Source: a virus
Reading direction: 5' to 3' (one strand)
DNA: 64,000 bases
IMG/VR virus record: IMGVR_UViG_3300037104_000796
Location: 62,001 to 126,000 of that record
A program made the translations under genes and the position numbers. The first letter of the stretch is position 1. Each line of letters begins with the position of its first letter. This document shows, in pieces, positions 43,484-51,215 of this stretch. A model generated the notes under the pieces. That model was not told the origin of the DNA. It made no database searches and was given only the letters and a program-made list of their open reading frames with translations.

Positions 43484-43517
43484 AAAAGGAGGAAAGTTTT
43501 AAGCTTTCACTCCTTTA
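43484..43517 (-). terminator. Probable terminator after the 82-residue gene
   Basis: Minus strand: AAAGGAGTGAAAG, a seven-base loop, CTTTCCTCCTTTT; a long stem with one bulged T. The T run is short. Confidence 0.55.
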
Positions 43518-43540
43518 TTATATTTTTAACAAAGTTTTAA

Positions 43541-43789
43541 TTATTTGTGTTTTTCTCGGTCATTGTTAGGTTCTTCCCAATCTACTTCATTTAAAGCTTC
43601 ATTAATTACTTCTTGAAGTTCATCAAATTCAAATCCTACAACTGCCGCTTCATAAAATAATTCTGTCAATTCCATTACTAAACCTTTGCGATCTTTTGCA
43701 TCATATGATGATCCGCCATCTTCTTTATCACCTTCAAACCAATCTAAATCTGATTCGTTAAGTTTTTCTTTTACAAATTTACCTTTCAT
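43541..43789 (-). CDS. Small acidic protein with tag-like start
   Basis: 82 residues. MKGKFVKEKLNESDL looks like the first part of a tag (V-K-E, then K-L) but continues DWFEGD. The rest is acidic and helical (LVMELTELFYEAAVVGFEFDELQEVINEALNEV). Probably a relative of the tagged group that lost SDPI...MGIG, or an independent protein. Unknown function. Confidence 0.6.
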   Translation of the reverse strand: MKGKFVKEKLNESDLDWFEGDKEDGGSSYDAKDRKGLVMELTELFYEAAVVGFEFDELQEVINEALNEVDWEEPNNDREKHK

Positions 43790-43825
43790 GTTTTCTTGAT
43801 TATTTTCTTTTTAAGATTTATTTAT

Positions 43826-45265
43826 TTATTCATCATCTTCTTCAGAATTTTCATCATTTTCATCGTAAACATCTTGGCCATCCCAAATTGTAACATCATC
43901 TATTACTTCAATATCATCTGTTTCGAATAAGTTAACTACATTAGTTTTATGTCCGACTCCTCTAACAATAGTTGGGTCTGTATAAGCGTTATATGATTTT
44001 TCAGCTACCTTTAACTCTACTTCTTTATCCTTAAGTTTCTTTATTAACTCTTTTATTTCAATTTTAGTTGAAATTAACTCATCAGTAGTAAATTTTCGAG
44101 CTGTCATTCTCTCTAATCTTTCTTGAATTTCTTTCTCATAAGTCTTTAACCATGTGTCAATTTCAGCATTTGATCTTTTCTTAGCGAGTATAAAAGCGAT
44201 AAACAATTCCTTTGCATAATTAAATGTAAGATCAAATTGAAGTTTATCACGTTCGTATAAAGTATTTTTATGTTTAAGTCTTACAACTTGCCATTTATAA
44301 TCTTCAAGATATTGTTCAATTGAATCATAAGTTAGTACTGTGCCGTCTTTTACAAATACAAGATTTTCTGTAACTATAATCGAAAAGGCTTTATGAACAA
44401 ATTTTTGAATATCTTCCCAATCTTTGTCACTGCGTCCTTTATAAATGATATCGATATTTACATTAACTTTTGAATTATCTTCAATACGAATAACTCCTTC
44501 GTATTTGTTAAAAAGATAATCAAATTTCTTTATTACAGATTCATATTTAAGAATTGGTGGAATTTCACGTATTAGCAATTTCTTCCCTTCAACCGCAACT
44601 TTTGAAGAAATTATCCACGATTTATCAATGTTTTTGTACTTTTCAATAGTTCCAGTGAATCCTTCAAAATAAGGTTTTGCAGATTTACGAGTTCCAGCCA
44701 AAAAGTCTTTGATATCACTTAATTTACGTGGAAGTATTGTAGTTTTATAACCTACAGCGATACCAACAATGGGTGAAACAAGTCCTAATGGAATGTCTAA
44801 CCACAATGGATCGTACGGCCCTTCCGGTTCTCTCGTAGTAAGGTAATTGTATTTGCCTAAGATACCATTGGTAGCAGAAGATAAACGCACCGAAGTGTAT
44901 CGTGCTGCTGCAGGGGAGGGACTTACTTCTGTACCAAAAAATCCATCTCCTTCAAGAATGCACATAGCATTTCCAAAAGGACGAGTCAATTTATTGATAG
45001 CTTTTTCAAGAGATGCATCACCGTGGTGATAACCATCCGAAATAACTTTCCCTACTATAGTTAAAGTCTTTACATAATTTGTAGGAGTATTTTTGACGAT
45101 ATAGCGTTGAACTGGAGTCAACGCATCATAAAAGTTTGGAATCCCTCGAGATTCAAGAACATACACAGCATAATCTCGGTATTTTGAATCAATAAACTTT
45201 GAGATTGGAAGTCGAATGATCTTTTCTTTACGTTTGGGTTTCGTTAAATCTTTTGATTTACGCAT
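43826..45265 (-). CDS. 52: Type II topoisomerase medium subunit (T4 gp52-like)
   Basis: 479 residues, close to T4 gp52 (442). GyrA/ParC-type features: YVLESRGIPNFYDALTPVQRY, YHHGDASL, and the catalytic tyrosine in AAARYTSVRLS. The C-terminal part is coiled-coil (SNAEIDTWLKTYEKEIQERLE) and ends acidic (DENDENSEEDDE). It cuts and rejoins DNA with the gp39 ATPase encoded at 51197. Confidence 0.94.
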   Translation of the reverse strand: MRKSKDLTKPKRKEKIIRLPISKFIDSKYRDYAVYVLESRGIPNFYDALTPVQRYIVKNTPTNYVKTLTIVGKVISDGYHHGDASLEKAINKLTRPFGNAMCILEGDGFFGTEVSPSPAAARYTSVRLSSATNGILGKYNYLTTREPEGPYDPLWLDIPLGLVSPIVGIAVGYKTTILPRKLSDIKDFLAGTRKSAKPYFEGFTGTIEKYKNIDKSWIISSKVAVEGKKLLIREIPPILKYESVIKKFDYLFNKYEGVIRIEDNSKVNVNIDIIYKGRSDKDWEDIQKFVHKAFSIIVTENLVFVKDGTVLTYDSIEQYLEDYKWQVVRLKHKNTLYERDKLQFDLTFNYAKELFIAFILAKKRSNAEIDTWLKTYEKEIQERLERMTARKFTTDELISTKIEIKELIKKLKDKEVELKVAEKSYNAYTDPTIVRGVGHKTNVVNLFETDDIEVIDDVTIWDGQDVYDENDENSEEDDE

Positions 45266-45274
45266 ATAACGCTT

Positions 45275-45550
45275 TTATTTTTGTTTTGGAAAAAGTGATG
45301 CATCAGCAAAACGAGAAAATCTATCTTTTGGTTCAGGCTGAGGTTCGCTTACTGAAATACTGAAATAAACTTCTTTCTTTTTATTGCCATCTGTAAGTGT
45401 TGCAAATTCTTCTTTTCGACCTGAATTAGGATTGCCTGACGCAAGTTGTGAACTAAGAGATTGAATCAATTCAATAGCCTCTTTGTTATTGAGTCTTACC
45501 ATAAATCCGGGTGTTCCATCTTTAATCTTACTAAAATCAAATATTTCCAT
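45275..45550 (-). CDS. Small protein of unknown function
   Basis: 91 residues. FMVRLNNKEAIELIQSLSSQLA is helical; the rest is polar with KKEVYFSISVSEPQPEPKD. Next to gp52 in the same direction. Not recognised. Confidence 0.6.
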   Translation of the reverse strand: MEIFDFSKIKDGTPGFMVRLNNKEAIELIQSLSSQLASGNPNSGRKEEFATLTDGNKKKEVYFSISVSEPQPEPKDRFSRFADASLFPKQK

Positions 45551-45551
45551 G

Positions 45552-45764
45552 TTATTTTTGTTTAAGACAATTTTTTATAGTGTTGTTTGTATAAAATGCA
45601 CATCCGGTTTTAAAATAGAGTCCGCATTCATCACATATTTTTTGACGATCTTTTTTACCCCTTTTAACTTGTTTGGTTTCATCATAAGAAAAATCTTCGT
45701 TCCAATGTGATAATGGGCCTATATTGTCATTATCATCTTCTAACCAATGATCAAACCAACCCAT
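45552..45764 (-). CDS. Small zinc-knuckle-like protein
   Basis: 70 residues. Acidic front (HWLEDDNDNIGPL), basic linker (KRGKKDRQ), then CDECGLYFKTGC...C. Cysteine spacing suggests one zinc site. Function unknown. Confidence 0.6.
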   Translation of the reverse strand: MGWFDHWLEDDNDNIGPLSHWNEDFSYDETKQVKRGKKDRQKICDECGLYFKTGCAFYTNNTIKNCLKQK

Positions 45765-45765
45765 C

Positions 45766-45891
45766 TTATTTCCAAATATATTCGATTAACATTTCTAGTA
45801 GCACTAGTCCTACCGTACCGACAATTATGCCAAAAACAATCCATTTGGTTTTATCAAGTTCAGGTTTAACTTCACTATATGATTTTTTCAT
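45766..45891 (-). CDS. 41-residue membrane protein
   Basis: ATG at 45891 overlaps the stop of the upstream gene as TAATG. MKKSYSEVKPELDKTKW is followed by one hydrophobic segment (IVFGIIVGTVGLVLLEML) and IEYIWK. The tight overlap supports translation. Confidence 0.6.
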   Translation of the reverse strand: MKKSYSEVKPELDKTKWIVFGIIVGTVGLVLLEMLIEYIWK

Positions 45892-46433
45892 TATGCTAAT
45901 TTTTTGCCTCTTAATAATTCTCTTAAAAAAAGATTTTTTTCGCCTCCTAAAAATTTAACCCATTCAGGGTACCATTCAGGAAACATTATTTTAAGTTCTT
46001 CAGATGTTTTTCCTTTAAGCATTATGTAGTTTTGAGCTGGCATTTGTTCTGCAGCATCAACTGTCATTTTAACTTCAACGATAAAATCAAAAAAGTTAGG
46101 ATAATTTTTGTAATCCCATACTCTTTCATCTGCAAGAAAACATACTGCAGTAAGAGCATCATTGAGATCGGGTTCATAAAAACTTGATATGTCAATGTTA
46201 TTTTTTTGTAAATTTTCCTGAATTTGATTCAATGTTCCAAACGGAAGCATGATCTCTTCATCAATTTTTGAATTTGTCGTTCCACCATTAAGAACTACCC
46301 AAGTCTTATCATCATCCATAAAGTGTATAAGTTCAGGACGAAGTTGGTGCGTGTACACATATTCCATGCCTGCGTGGCCTGCCTGTATCGCCTGTTGAAT
46401 AGGTGAAATATTGTAGGGTACAAAAAAGTACAT
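45891..46433 (-). CDS. PTH2-like phage protein
   Basis: 180 residues from MYFFVPYNIS. A Met nine codons upstream would start five bases after the promoter's -10 box, so the later start is preferred. MYFFVPYNISPIQQAIQAGHAG resembles the first strand and helix of peptidyl-tRNA hydrolase 2, with its Q-A/G-x-H-A motif. KTWVVLNGGTTNS and EPDLNDALTAVCFLADERVW recur in related phage proteins. Catalytic activity cannot be judged. It lies about 700 bases from a clearer PTH2 gene. Confidence 0.62.
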   Translation of the reverse strand: MYFFVPYNISPIQQAIQAGHAGMEYVYTHQLRPELIHFMDDDKTWVVLNGGTTNSKIDEEIMLPFGTLNQIQENLQKNNIDISSFYEPDLNDALTAVCFLADERVWDYKNYPNFFDFIVEVKMTVDAAEQMPAQNYIMLKGKTSEELKIMFPEWYPEWVKFLGGEKNLFLRELLRGKKLA

Positions 46434-46464
46434 CCTATAAGCTAATCTTTTTTCTTCCATAGTA

Positions 46465-46504
46465 CTAATATAATCAATTTTTCTGACAAATAAAAATATT
46501 TGAC
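46465..46504 (-). promoter_or_regulatory. Terminator-promoter element, copy 2
   Basis: Minus strand TTTGTC, then TATATTAG (46472-46465) 14 bases after TTTG. The stem is partial (TATTTG pairing with its partner eight bases away). It serves the PTH2-like gene. Confidence 0.65.
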
Positions 46505-46507
46505 CAT

Positions 46508-46990
46508 TTATTTTATGTCACGTCTAACTTTCATCAAAACCTTCCCAAGAAGATTAAGGCCATTCCAGTTCTTTTCGTCCAATATTCGATCATCGTCCCA
46601 TTTTATTTTAACACCCCAAATTGGGTCAAAAGGAGTTCCTTCAACAAGAATTTTATTGCCAGTTTCCAGAAGTTGTTTTTTAAGTTTTGAACTTGATTCA
46701 AATTTAGCTCGTATAGCAATATACATAGAATTTTCACGATATTTTGACCATTCTTCTTCATTGTAATTCTTAACAGTTCTTCCTAAATCTTTTGCTGTTT
46801 TAGGATCACCACCGTATTGAACAATATTCAGAGCTGAATTCTCATCTTTAAAATGTTTTGCTTTTAAGTACATGAACAATTGTTCCGAATTTGTAAATAT
46901 ATGACCTTCATAAGGAATAGTCATGTCATTGGGAATCCAGTTCGATAGGTATGATCCCCAAAAATAAATGTGTGTATCAGTTATTCTCAT
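46508..46990 (-). CDS. NADAR-family protein (YbiA-like)
   Basis: 160 residues. IYFWGSYLSNWIPND, FTNSEQLFMYLKAKHF, AKDLGRTVKNYNEEEW, LLETGNKILVEGTPFDPIWG and NLLGKVLMKVRRDI fit the NADAR domain throughout. Family members are N-glycosidases; some act on riboflavin intermediates and others remove ADP-ribose from DNA guanine, reversing DarT-type toxins. In a phage this points to countering ADP-ribosylation or NAD-based defence. That role is inferred. Confidence 0.87.
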   Translation of the reverse strand: MRITDTHIYFWGSYLSNWIPNDMTIPYEGHIFTNSEQLFMYLKAKHFKDENSALNIVQYGGDPKTAKDLGRTVKNYNEEEWSKYRENSMYIAIRAKFESSSKLKKQLLETGNKILVEGTPFDPIWGVKIKWDDDRILDEKNWNGLNLLGKVLMKVRRDIK

Positions 46991-47135
46991 TTTTTTCTAA
47001 TTTTTCTAATTGTTCTTTAAAAGAATGATATTGTTGGCAAAGTTGATGTGATGCATAAGCATTTCCTGCTTCAGCCATACATTCCCATGTTTCTTCAGTT
47101 TCTTTCATTGCTGCTTTTAATTCTTCTGTATTCAT
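46977..47135 (-). CDS. Small helical protein
   Basis: 52 residues from MNTEELKAAM; the longer frame begins inside the PTH2 gene, so the later ATG is preferred. It overlaps the PTH2 stop region by four bases. Helical, with several Cys, His and Gln (ECMAEAGNAYASHQLCQQY). Unknown. Confidence 0.55.
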   Translation of the reverse strand: MNTEELKAAMKETEETWECMAEAGNAYASHQLCQQYHSFKEQLEKLEKNENN

Positions 47136-47584
47136 AATAGTGTTAATTTTCCGGTTATCGTGTCTATTTTTTCTGATGCGCAAGGTCCGATAGCGCATGC
47201 CGTTATTGTTATTTCTCCACCAAATTCAGTAAGTCCTTTATCCTCAATAAGAGAACATGGAAGACCGGCAGCTTTTGCAGTTTGATAAATGTTAACCAAT
47301 TCGGCAAGTGAATCAACACCAACTACGATTTTCTTGAACATTCCAGTCATCCATTCATACATTTCATCACCATTATCTCCAAGAGGAAGAGTTATTTTTA
47401 ATTCTTTCTGTTTATAATTCAGTTCAATAGGACTGGCGTTTTCAATTGGTTTGTTCAAATAATTTGGGTACATATAATTGAATATGACTGCCATAGAAGC
47501 GTGACTTCCTTGAGCCACCATTTTGCCTTTTCTCATATTTAAATCCTTTCGGAGTATTATGACTTGTTTTACGTCTTTATTCAT
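47132..47584 (-). CDS. Peptidyl-tRNA hydrolase 2 (archaeal/eukaryotic type)
   Basis: 150 residues. KQVIILRKDLNMRKGKMVAQ, then GSHASMAV, KKIVVGVDSLAELVNIYQTA, LPCSLIEDKGLTEF and TITACAIGP give the complete PTH2 signature, including the Lys and the GSHA helix. PTH2 frees tRNA from prematurely released peptidyl-tRNA. Bacteria normally use the unrelated Pth1. It may recycle tRNAs late in infection and fits with the tmRNA also encoded here. Confidence 0.9.
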   Translation of the reverse strand: MNKDVKQVIILRKDLNMRKGKMVAQGSHASMAVIFNYMYPNYLNKPIENASPIELNYKQKELKITLPLGDNGDEMYEWMTGMFKKIVVGVDSLAELVNIYQTAKAAGLPCSLIEDKGLTEFGGEITITACAIGPCASEKIDTITGKLTLL

Positions 47585-47973
47585 TAAAATAAGGGTTTTA
47601 TATTTTTCTTTTGTTGTAATTGTAATAACTTTTCATCTTTATAATTCCATTCAGGAACTTCAATGCCAATACTTTCTTGAATCCATTTGGCCACGATACG
47701 TCGGTGACAAAATTCTCCTGGGTCTTCCCAACATAGCAATACATTCTTATTAAACATACTTAGAATTGTTTGTGGGTCTAATTTTCCAAGAGTATTTTCT
47801 CTATAAAGTTTTTCATATTCCTTTTGAGTCAATTGACCATTTTTAATTGCAAAAAAGATATCCCTTTCGGGTTCAAGTGCTGGAAATCTTAGACCTGACC
47901 AATCAATTGGAGGATATAAACAAATGGCCACTCCCATTTCTCCTGTGTAATATTTAAAGCAACTTGTCTTCAT
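47584..47973 (-). CDS. DUF488-family protein
   Basis: 129 residues from MKTSCFKYY. VLLCWEDPGEFCHRRIVAKWI is the DUF488 hallmark with Cys and His-Arg. YPPIDWSGLRFPALEPERD precedes it. Function is unknown, though conserved Cys/His suggest chemistry. It overlaps both neighbours. Confidence 0.82.
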   Translation of the reverse strand: MKTSCFKYYTGEMGVAICLYPPIDWSGLRFPALEPERDIFFAIKNGQLTQKEYEKLYRENTLGKLDPQTILSMFNKNVLLCWEDPGEFCHRRIVAKWIQESIGIEVPEWNYKDEKLLQLQQKKNIKPLF

Positions 47974-48595
47974 CAAAAGGTACTCCTGCAAGTTTCCATT
48001 TCATATCTTTGGCTCTTTCATTTTTCTCTAAACAATCCCAACAACATGTATAAACCCAACCACGAGTTCTTCCTACGTTATTTGTTGTTCCACAAGTTTC
48101 ACATGTTCTATAAGAAAGAGATTGAGCGTAATCAACCATGCCTTCAATAACTTTATCGCCGCCACTGTAATAGAAACAAAGCCCGCCAAATTTTTCTTTA
48201 ATCTGATTTACAGATACTGTGATAGGAGTTTGTTTTTTTCTTGGGGCTTTATTGTAAAGCCATTCAGCAAAAGCAAAAAGTTTTTTCTTTTTGTAGTGTT
48301 TTCTGCGAAGATATGCCTGTAATTTCCACATCCACTTATATTGAAATTCATTGTCTCGATTACGATTTTCATTTTCAAGGTGCCATTTAATATTAGCCAT
48401 GAGTGTATCAAGAATAAGATACCAACCATTTCCTACTTCCATTCCGAACTGTATTGGTTCTACAATTTCTTTTTGTTTCGCTAAGTCTTTAACTTCTTCT
48501 ATCATTGGTTTTTCTCCAATGTAAATTTTTTGCTTAGTGTGTGAAAAAAATTCTGGGTATTTATTTAATAATTTTCTTTGTAGATTTGTGTCCAT
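47954..48595 (-). CDS. Conserved phage protein with C-terminal zinc ribbon
   Basis: 213 residues. VNQIKEKFGGLCFYYSGGDKVI, MVDYAQSLSYRTCETCG and CCWDC form a pattern common in phage hypotheticals, with two Cys pairs for one zinc. A basic helix (RRKHYKKKKLF) precedes it. Role unknown. Confidence 0.75.
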   Translation of the reverse strand: MDTNLQRKLLNKYPEFFSHTKQKIYIGEKPMIEEVKDLAKQKEIVEPIQFGMEVGNGWYLILDTLMANIKWHLENENRNRDNEFQYKWMWKLQAYLRRKHYKKKKLFAFAEWLYNKAPRKKQTPITVSVNQIKEKFGGLCFYYSGGDKVIEGMVDYAQSLSYRTCETCGTTNNVGRTRGWVYTCCWDCLEKNERAKDMKWKLAGVPFDEDKLL

Positions 48596-48607
48596 ATTTA
48601 TAAGTTT

Positions 48608-49504
48608 TTAATTAAGTTCAATGTAATTTTTATCAACTATCATAATATAATTAAATCCGGCAGTGATAGTAGCTTTTTTCTTTTCTTCTATTTGATTTAT
48701 TCCTTGTAATTCAATTATCCAACTACTTTTTATTTCAACTATAAGATTTAATGATGGTATGAAAAAATCTGAATAATAAACTTTATGCTTATCACCAACA
48801 ACATATTTAATTGAAAGTCCTCTTTGTATGTCTGGATATTTATCATAATATTTTTCTAGAAAATCAAATTCAAATGTTCCCTGATACCAAATATTAGTAT
48901 CTCTAAATTTTTTTATTTTATATCCAGATTTTTGAGCTTTTTCAAAAATTTCTTTATTTTGTATTGGATTTTTAACATTGTAGTTTTTGAAGCAAGTTTC
49001 TTCTTTCTTCTTTTTTATTTCATTAGATTGTGATATATTTTCTACACCATAATTTTTTAATAACGTGCCTTTTATTTTTTCCTTTATTTCTTCAGATTGC
49101 CACGGATTATCTACACCATAATGTTCTTTAAGTGTTTTTTTACAAGTTTCTTGATTCCAGCCATTAGGAACACATTTTAAAGAACAATATTGATTAGGCA
49201 CACCTCTTGTAAATTTTACAGGCTTTCCGCAAGTTTTACATATTGGATTTCCATATTGTATAATGTAATTTTTCTCTCTCCATTTTGGGCCTTTATGCCC
49301 TACAGCAAAATCATGAAAAATATTATCTCGATATTCCGGTATTTCGTTGCAATATCCGCATTTACATATAGGCTTAATTCCGTTTAAAATATACTCTATA
49401 TGATAGTCCAGTGGAGATAAATTATGACATTGTTTTAGATGATTATTAAATTTTCTTAAATCTAAAAATTCTTCATTACAAACTTTACATTCATTAGAAT
49501 TCAT
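48608..49504 (-). CDS. Zinc-finger homing endonuclease, paralogue of 28446
   Basis: 298 residues. C2H2-like finger (CKVCNEEFLDLRKFNNHLKQCH), a second Cys knuckle, then NUMOD-type repeats (HYGVDNPWQSEEI; NYGVENISQSNEI; NYNVKNPIQNKEI). C-terminal nuclease YYSDFFIPSLNLIVEIKSSW. Near-collinear with the plus-strand protein at 28446. The ATG follows a TATATAAAATA motif by three bases. Confidence 0.85.
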   Translation of the reverse strand: MNSNECKVCNEEFLDLRKFNNHLKQCHNLSPLDYHIEYILNGIKPICKCGYCNEIPEYRDNIFHDFAVGHKGPKWREKNYIIQYGNPICKTCGKPVKFTRGVPNQYCSLKCVPNGWNQETCKKTLKEHYGVDNPWQSEEIKEKIKGTLLKNYGVENISQSNEIKKKKEETCFKNYNVKNPIQNKEIFEKAQKSGYKIKKFRDTNIWYQGTFEFDFLEKYYDKYPDIQRGLSIKYVVGDKHKVYYSDFFIPSLNLIVEIKSSWIIELQGINQIEEKKKATITAGFNYIMIVDKNYIELN

Positions 49505-49507
49505 TTT

Positions 49508-49518
49508 TATTTTATATA
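49508..49518 (-). promoter_or_regulatory. TATATAAAATA motif before the endonuclease at 48608
   Basis: Ends three bases before the ATG, as at 7813. Confidence 0.4.
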
Positions 49519-49571
49519 TCCTATCTAATTCAAAATTGTAATGAATGCGGTGTTAAATTTTTGTTAATGTT

Positions 49572-49886
49572 TTATTCAATACCCGCATGTAAGTGTTTCA
49601 TTGATTTTTGTTTCTTTTCAAAAACATCTTCTATAGGAGTAGAAACATAATGTGAATCTTTTATATGTGAATATGGCTCTACATCTTCAATCTTTAACAT
49701 AAAATTTCCATTCTTATCCCACCCACCGAAAGTTCCTATACTATAAAAATTAAATGGCATTTGTACATAAAATTTCTTATTATATGTTTCAGATTTTTCG
49801 TATAATTCAACAATACGTTTAGCATCAAAATATTCCTTAAATGTTGGCGAAATTTTGTTAATTTGTTTAATTATTTTTTTATTCAT
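49572..49886 (-). CDS. Small protein of unknown function
   Basis: 104 residues. Basic helical start (KKIIKQINKISPTFKEYF), then a beta stretch VQMPFNFYSIGTFGGWDKNG and FMLKIEDVEPYSH. Coded next to the AAA+ ATPase with seven bases between. Not recognised. Confidence 0.6.
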   Translation of the reverse strand: MNKKIIKQINKISPTFKEYFDAKRIVELYEKSETYNKKFYVQMPFNFYSIGTFGGWDKNGNFMLKIEDVEPYSHIKDSHYVSTPIEDVFEKKQKSMKHLHAGIE

Positions 49887-49892
49887 AATATT

Positions 49893-51110
49893 TTAATTTC
49901 CGAAGCCTATTCGTTTTGTTTTTTTGGCATTTGAATTATTATCTGATCCGTAGTAATAAATATCTGCAAGAGACATCGGTTCTTTTACTTCTATTTCTCC
50001 GTTACCCAATTTAGCTAATAAGTTATGTGATTTAATAACGGAAAGTTTTTCAAAATTATAGTTCATTAAAAGTCTTCCTTTACGAGTAAGAGCTTCATCG
50101 ATATTCTTTTCTTTTGTATTGAAAGTTGCTACAATAGAGATATTCAAACAATCTGAAAGCAATCCATCAGTTAAGTTAAGAACATTTGATACTGCGCTAC
50201 TTCTTCCACCATTTCCTCGTTTTTCAAGAACAGGTTCTGCATCTTCTATTATAAGAATTGAATCATTATTCTTCATTAAAAATGGAATGAAAGCTGGATC
50301 AGTAATTGAATCCACCATGTCTGGAGATATAAAAATGATGTTCTTTTTAAGTTTTGAAGTAAGATAACGAATATAAGTTGTTTTGCCTGTTCCTGTTTCA
50401 CCTGGCAAAATAACGAGATTTGTTTTATTCTTACTATTTAGTCCTTCGAGTATTCGCCCTGAAATTTCAGCGAATCCGTCATTATAATTTTCTTCCAGAT
50501 CAACTTTTACTTTTTTAACGTTAAAGCCCATTTTATCATATCCATGATTTGTCTTATAAACAATATAGATTTTATTTTTAGGAACTTTAGGACGTTTGCT
50601 ATTTTTAAGCAATCCAAAAAGTGTATATAAGAATGAATTGGGATCGTGATCGTCTTTAGGATCGTAATAAATAATACCTTTATCAGTTCCATCAACATAC
50701 ATCCACGTTTTCTCCGAGAATCCTATGAGCAATGATGTCACAACAGATTCGGTACTATTTTGGAATGAGGTTTTGATATATGCTGTTGTGGGAATTTCAT
50801 AATATTTGAACATATTTTTAATAAACAAATTAACATCAAATTGTTCAAATCTATATGTGTACGGATGAATCTTGTTATGTTTTTGGTAACAATAAACGTA
50901 ATAGTTTAATTCTGAATATGCATCAACATAAGCTGCCTGACTATCTTCAGGGCATATTAAGGGATGTATATTAAAAAAGGGAATCTCTTTAACATCGGCA
51001 AATTTAAGCACTGGAATTTTTGAAATATCAAGCGCTACATTTTTCCAATCTTGTTCATCTTCGATTATATTGCCCTCATCATCGTATTCATCATATTTTT
51101 CTAAGTTCAT
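49893..51110 (-). CDS. AAA+ ATPase
   Basis: 405 residues. Walker A is PGETGTGKTT, Walker B is SILIIEDAEP, then sensor-1-like NISIVATFN and an arginine-finger-like LTRKGRLL. The first 200 residues are a separate domain with acidic start (EKYDEYDDEGNIIEDEQDW). BCS1/proteasome-type AAA core by motif. Its substrate is unknown; T4-like phages often code for such a protein of unclear function. Confidence 0.82.
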   Translation of the reverse strand: MNLEKYDEYDDEGNIIEDEQDWKNVALDISKIPVLKFADVKEIPFFNIHPLICPEDSQAAYVDAYSELNYYVYCYQKHNKIHPYTYRFEQFDVNLFIKNMFKYYEIPTTAYIKTSFQNSTESVVTSLLIGFSEKTWMYVDGTDKGIIYYDPKDDHDPNSFLYTLFGLLKNSKRPKVPKNKIYIVYKTNHGYDKMGFNVKKVKVDLEENYNDGFAEISGRILEGLNSKNKTNLVILPGETGTGKTTYIRYLTSKLKKNIIFISPDMVDSITDPAFIPFLMKNNDSILIIEDAEPVLEKRGNGGRSSAVSNVLNLTDGLLSDCLNISIVATFNTKEKNIDEALTRKGRLLMNYNFEKLSVIKSHNLLAKLGNGEIEVKEPMSLADIYYYGSDNNSNAKKTKRIGFGN

Positions 51111-51131
51111 ATCGTTTGATTGTTCGTTAAT

Positions 51132-51215
51132 TTATCTTAAAATATCAGGAGTTACATCAATACAATTATATCCCGGAATACGTATGTCTCCTTTTTTTAT
51201 TTGCCCTCTAGCCAT
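51132..51215 (-). CDS. Possible 27-residue peptide overlapping the end of gene 39
   Basis: ATG at 51215, in another frame near the stop of gene 39, to TAA at 51132. It fills the gap before the AAA+ gene: MARGQIKKGD...PGYNCIDVTPDILR. Low certainty, as only length, overlap and gap filling support it. Confidence 0.35.
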   Translation of the reverse strand: MARGQIKKGDIRIPGYNCIDVTPDILR

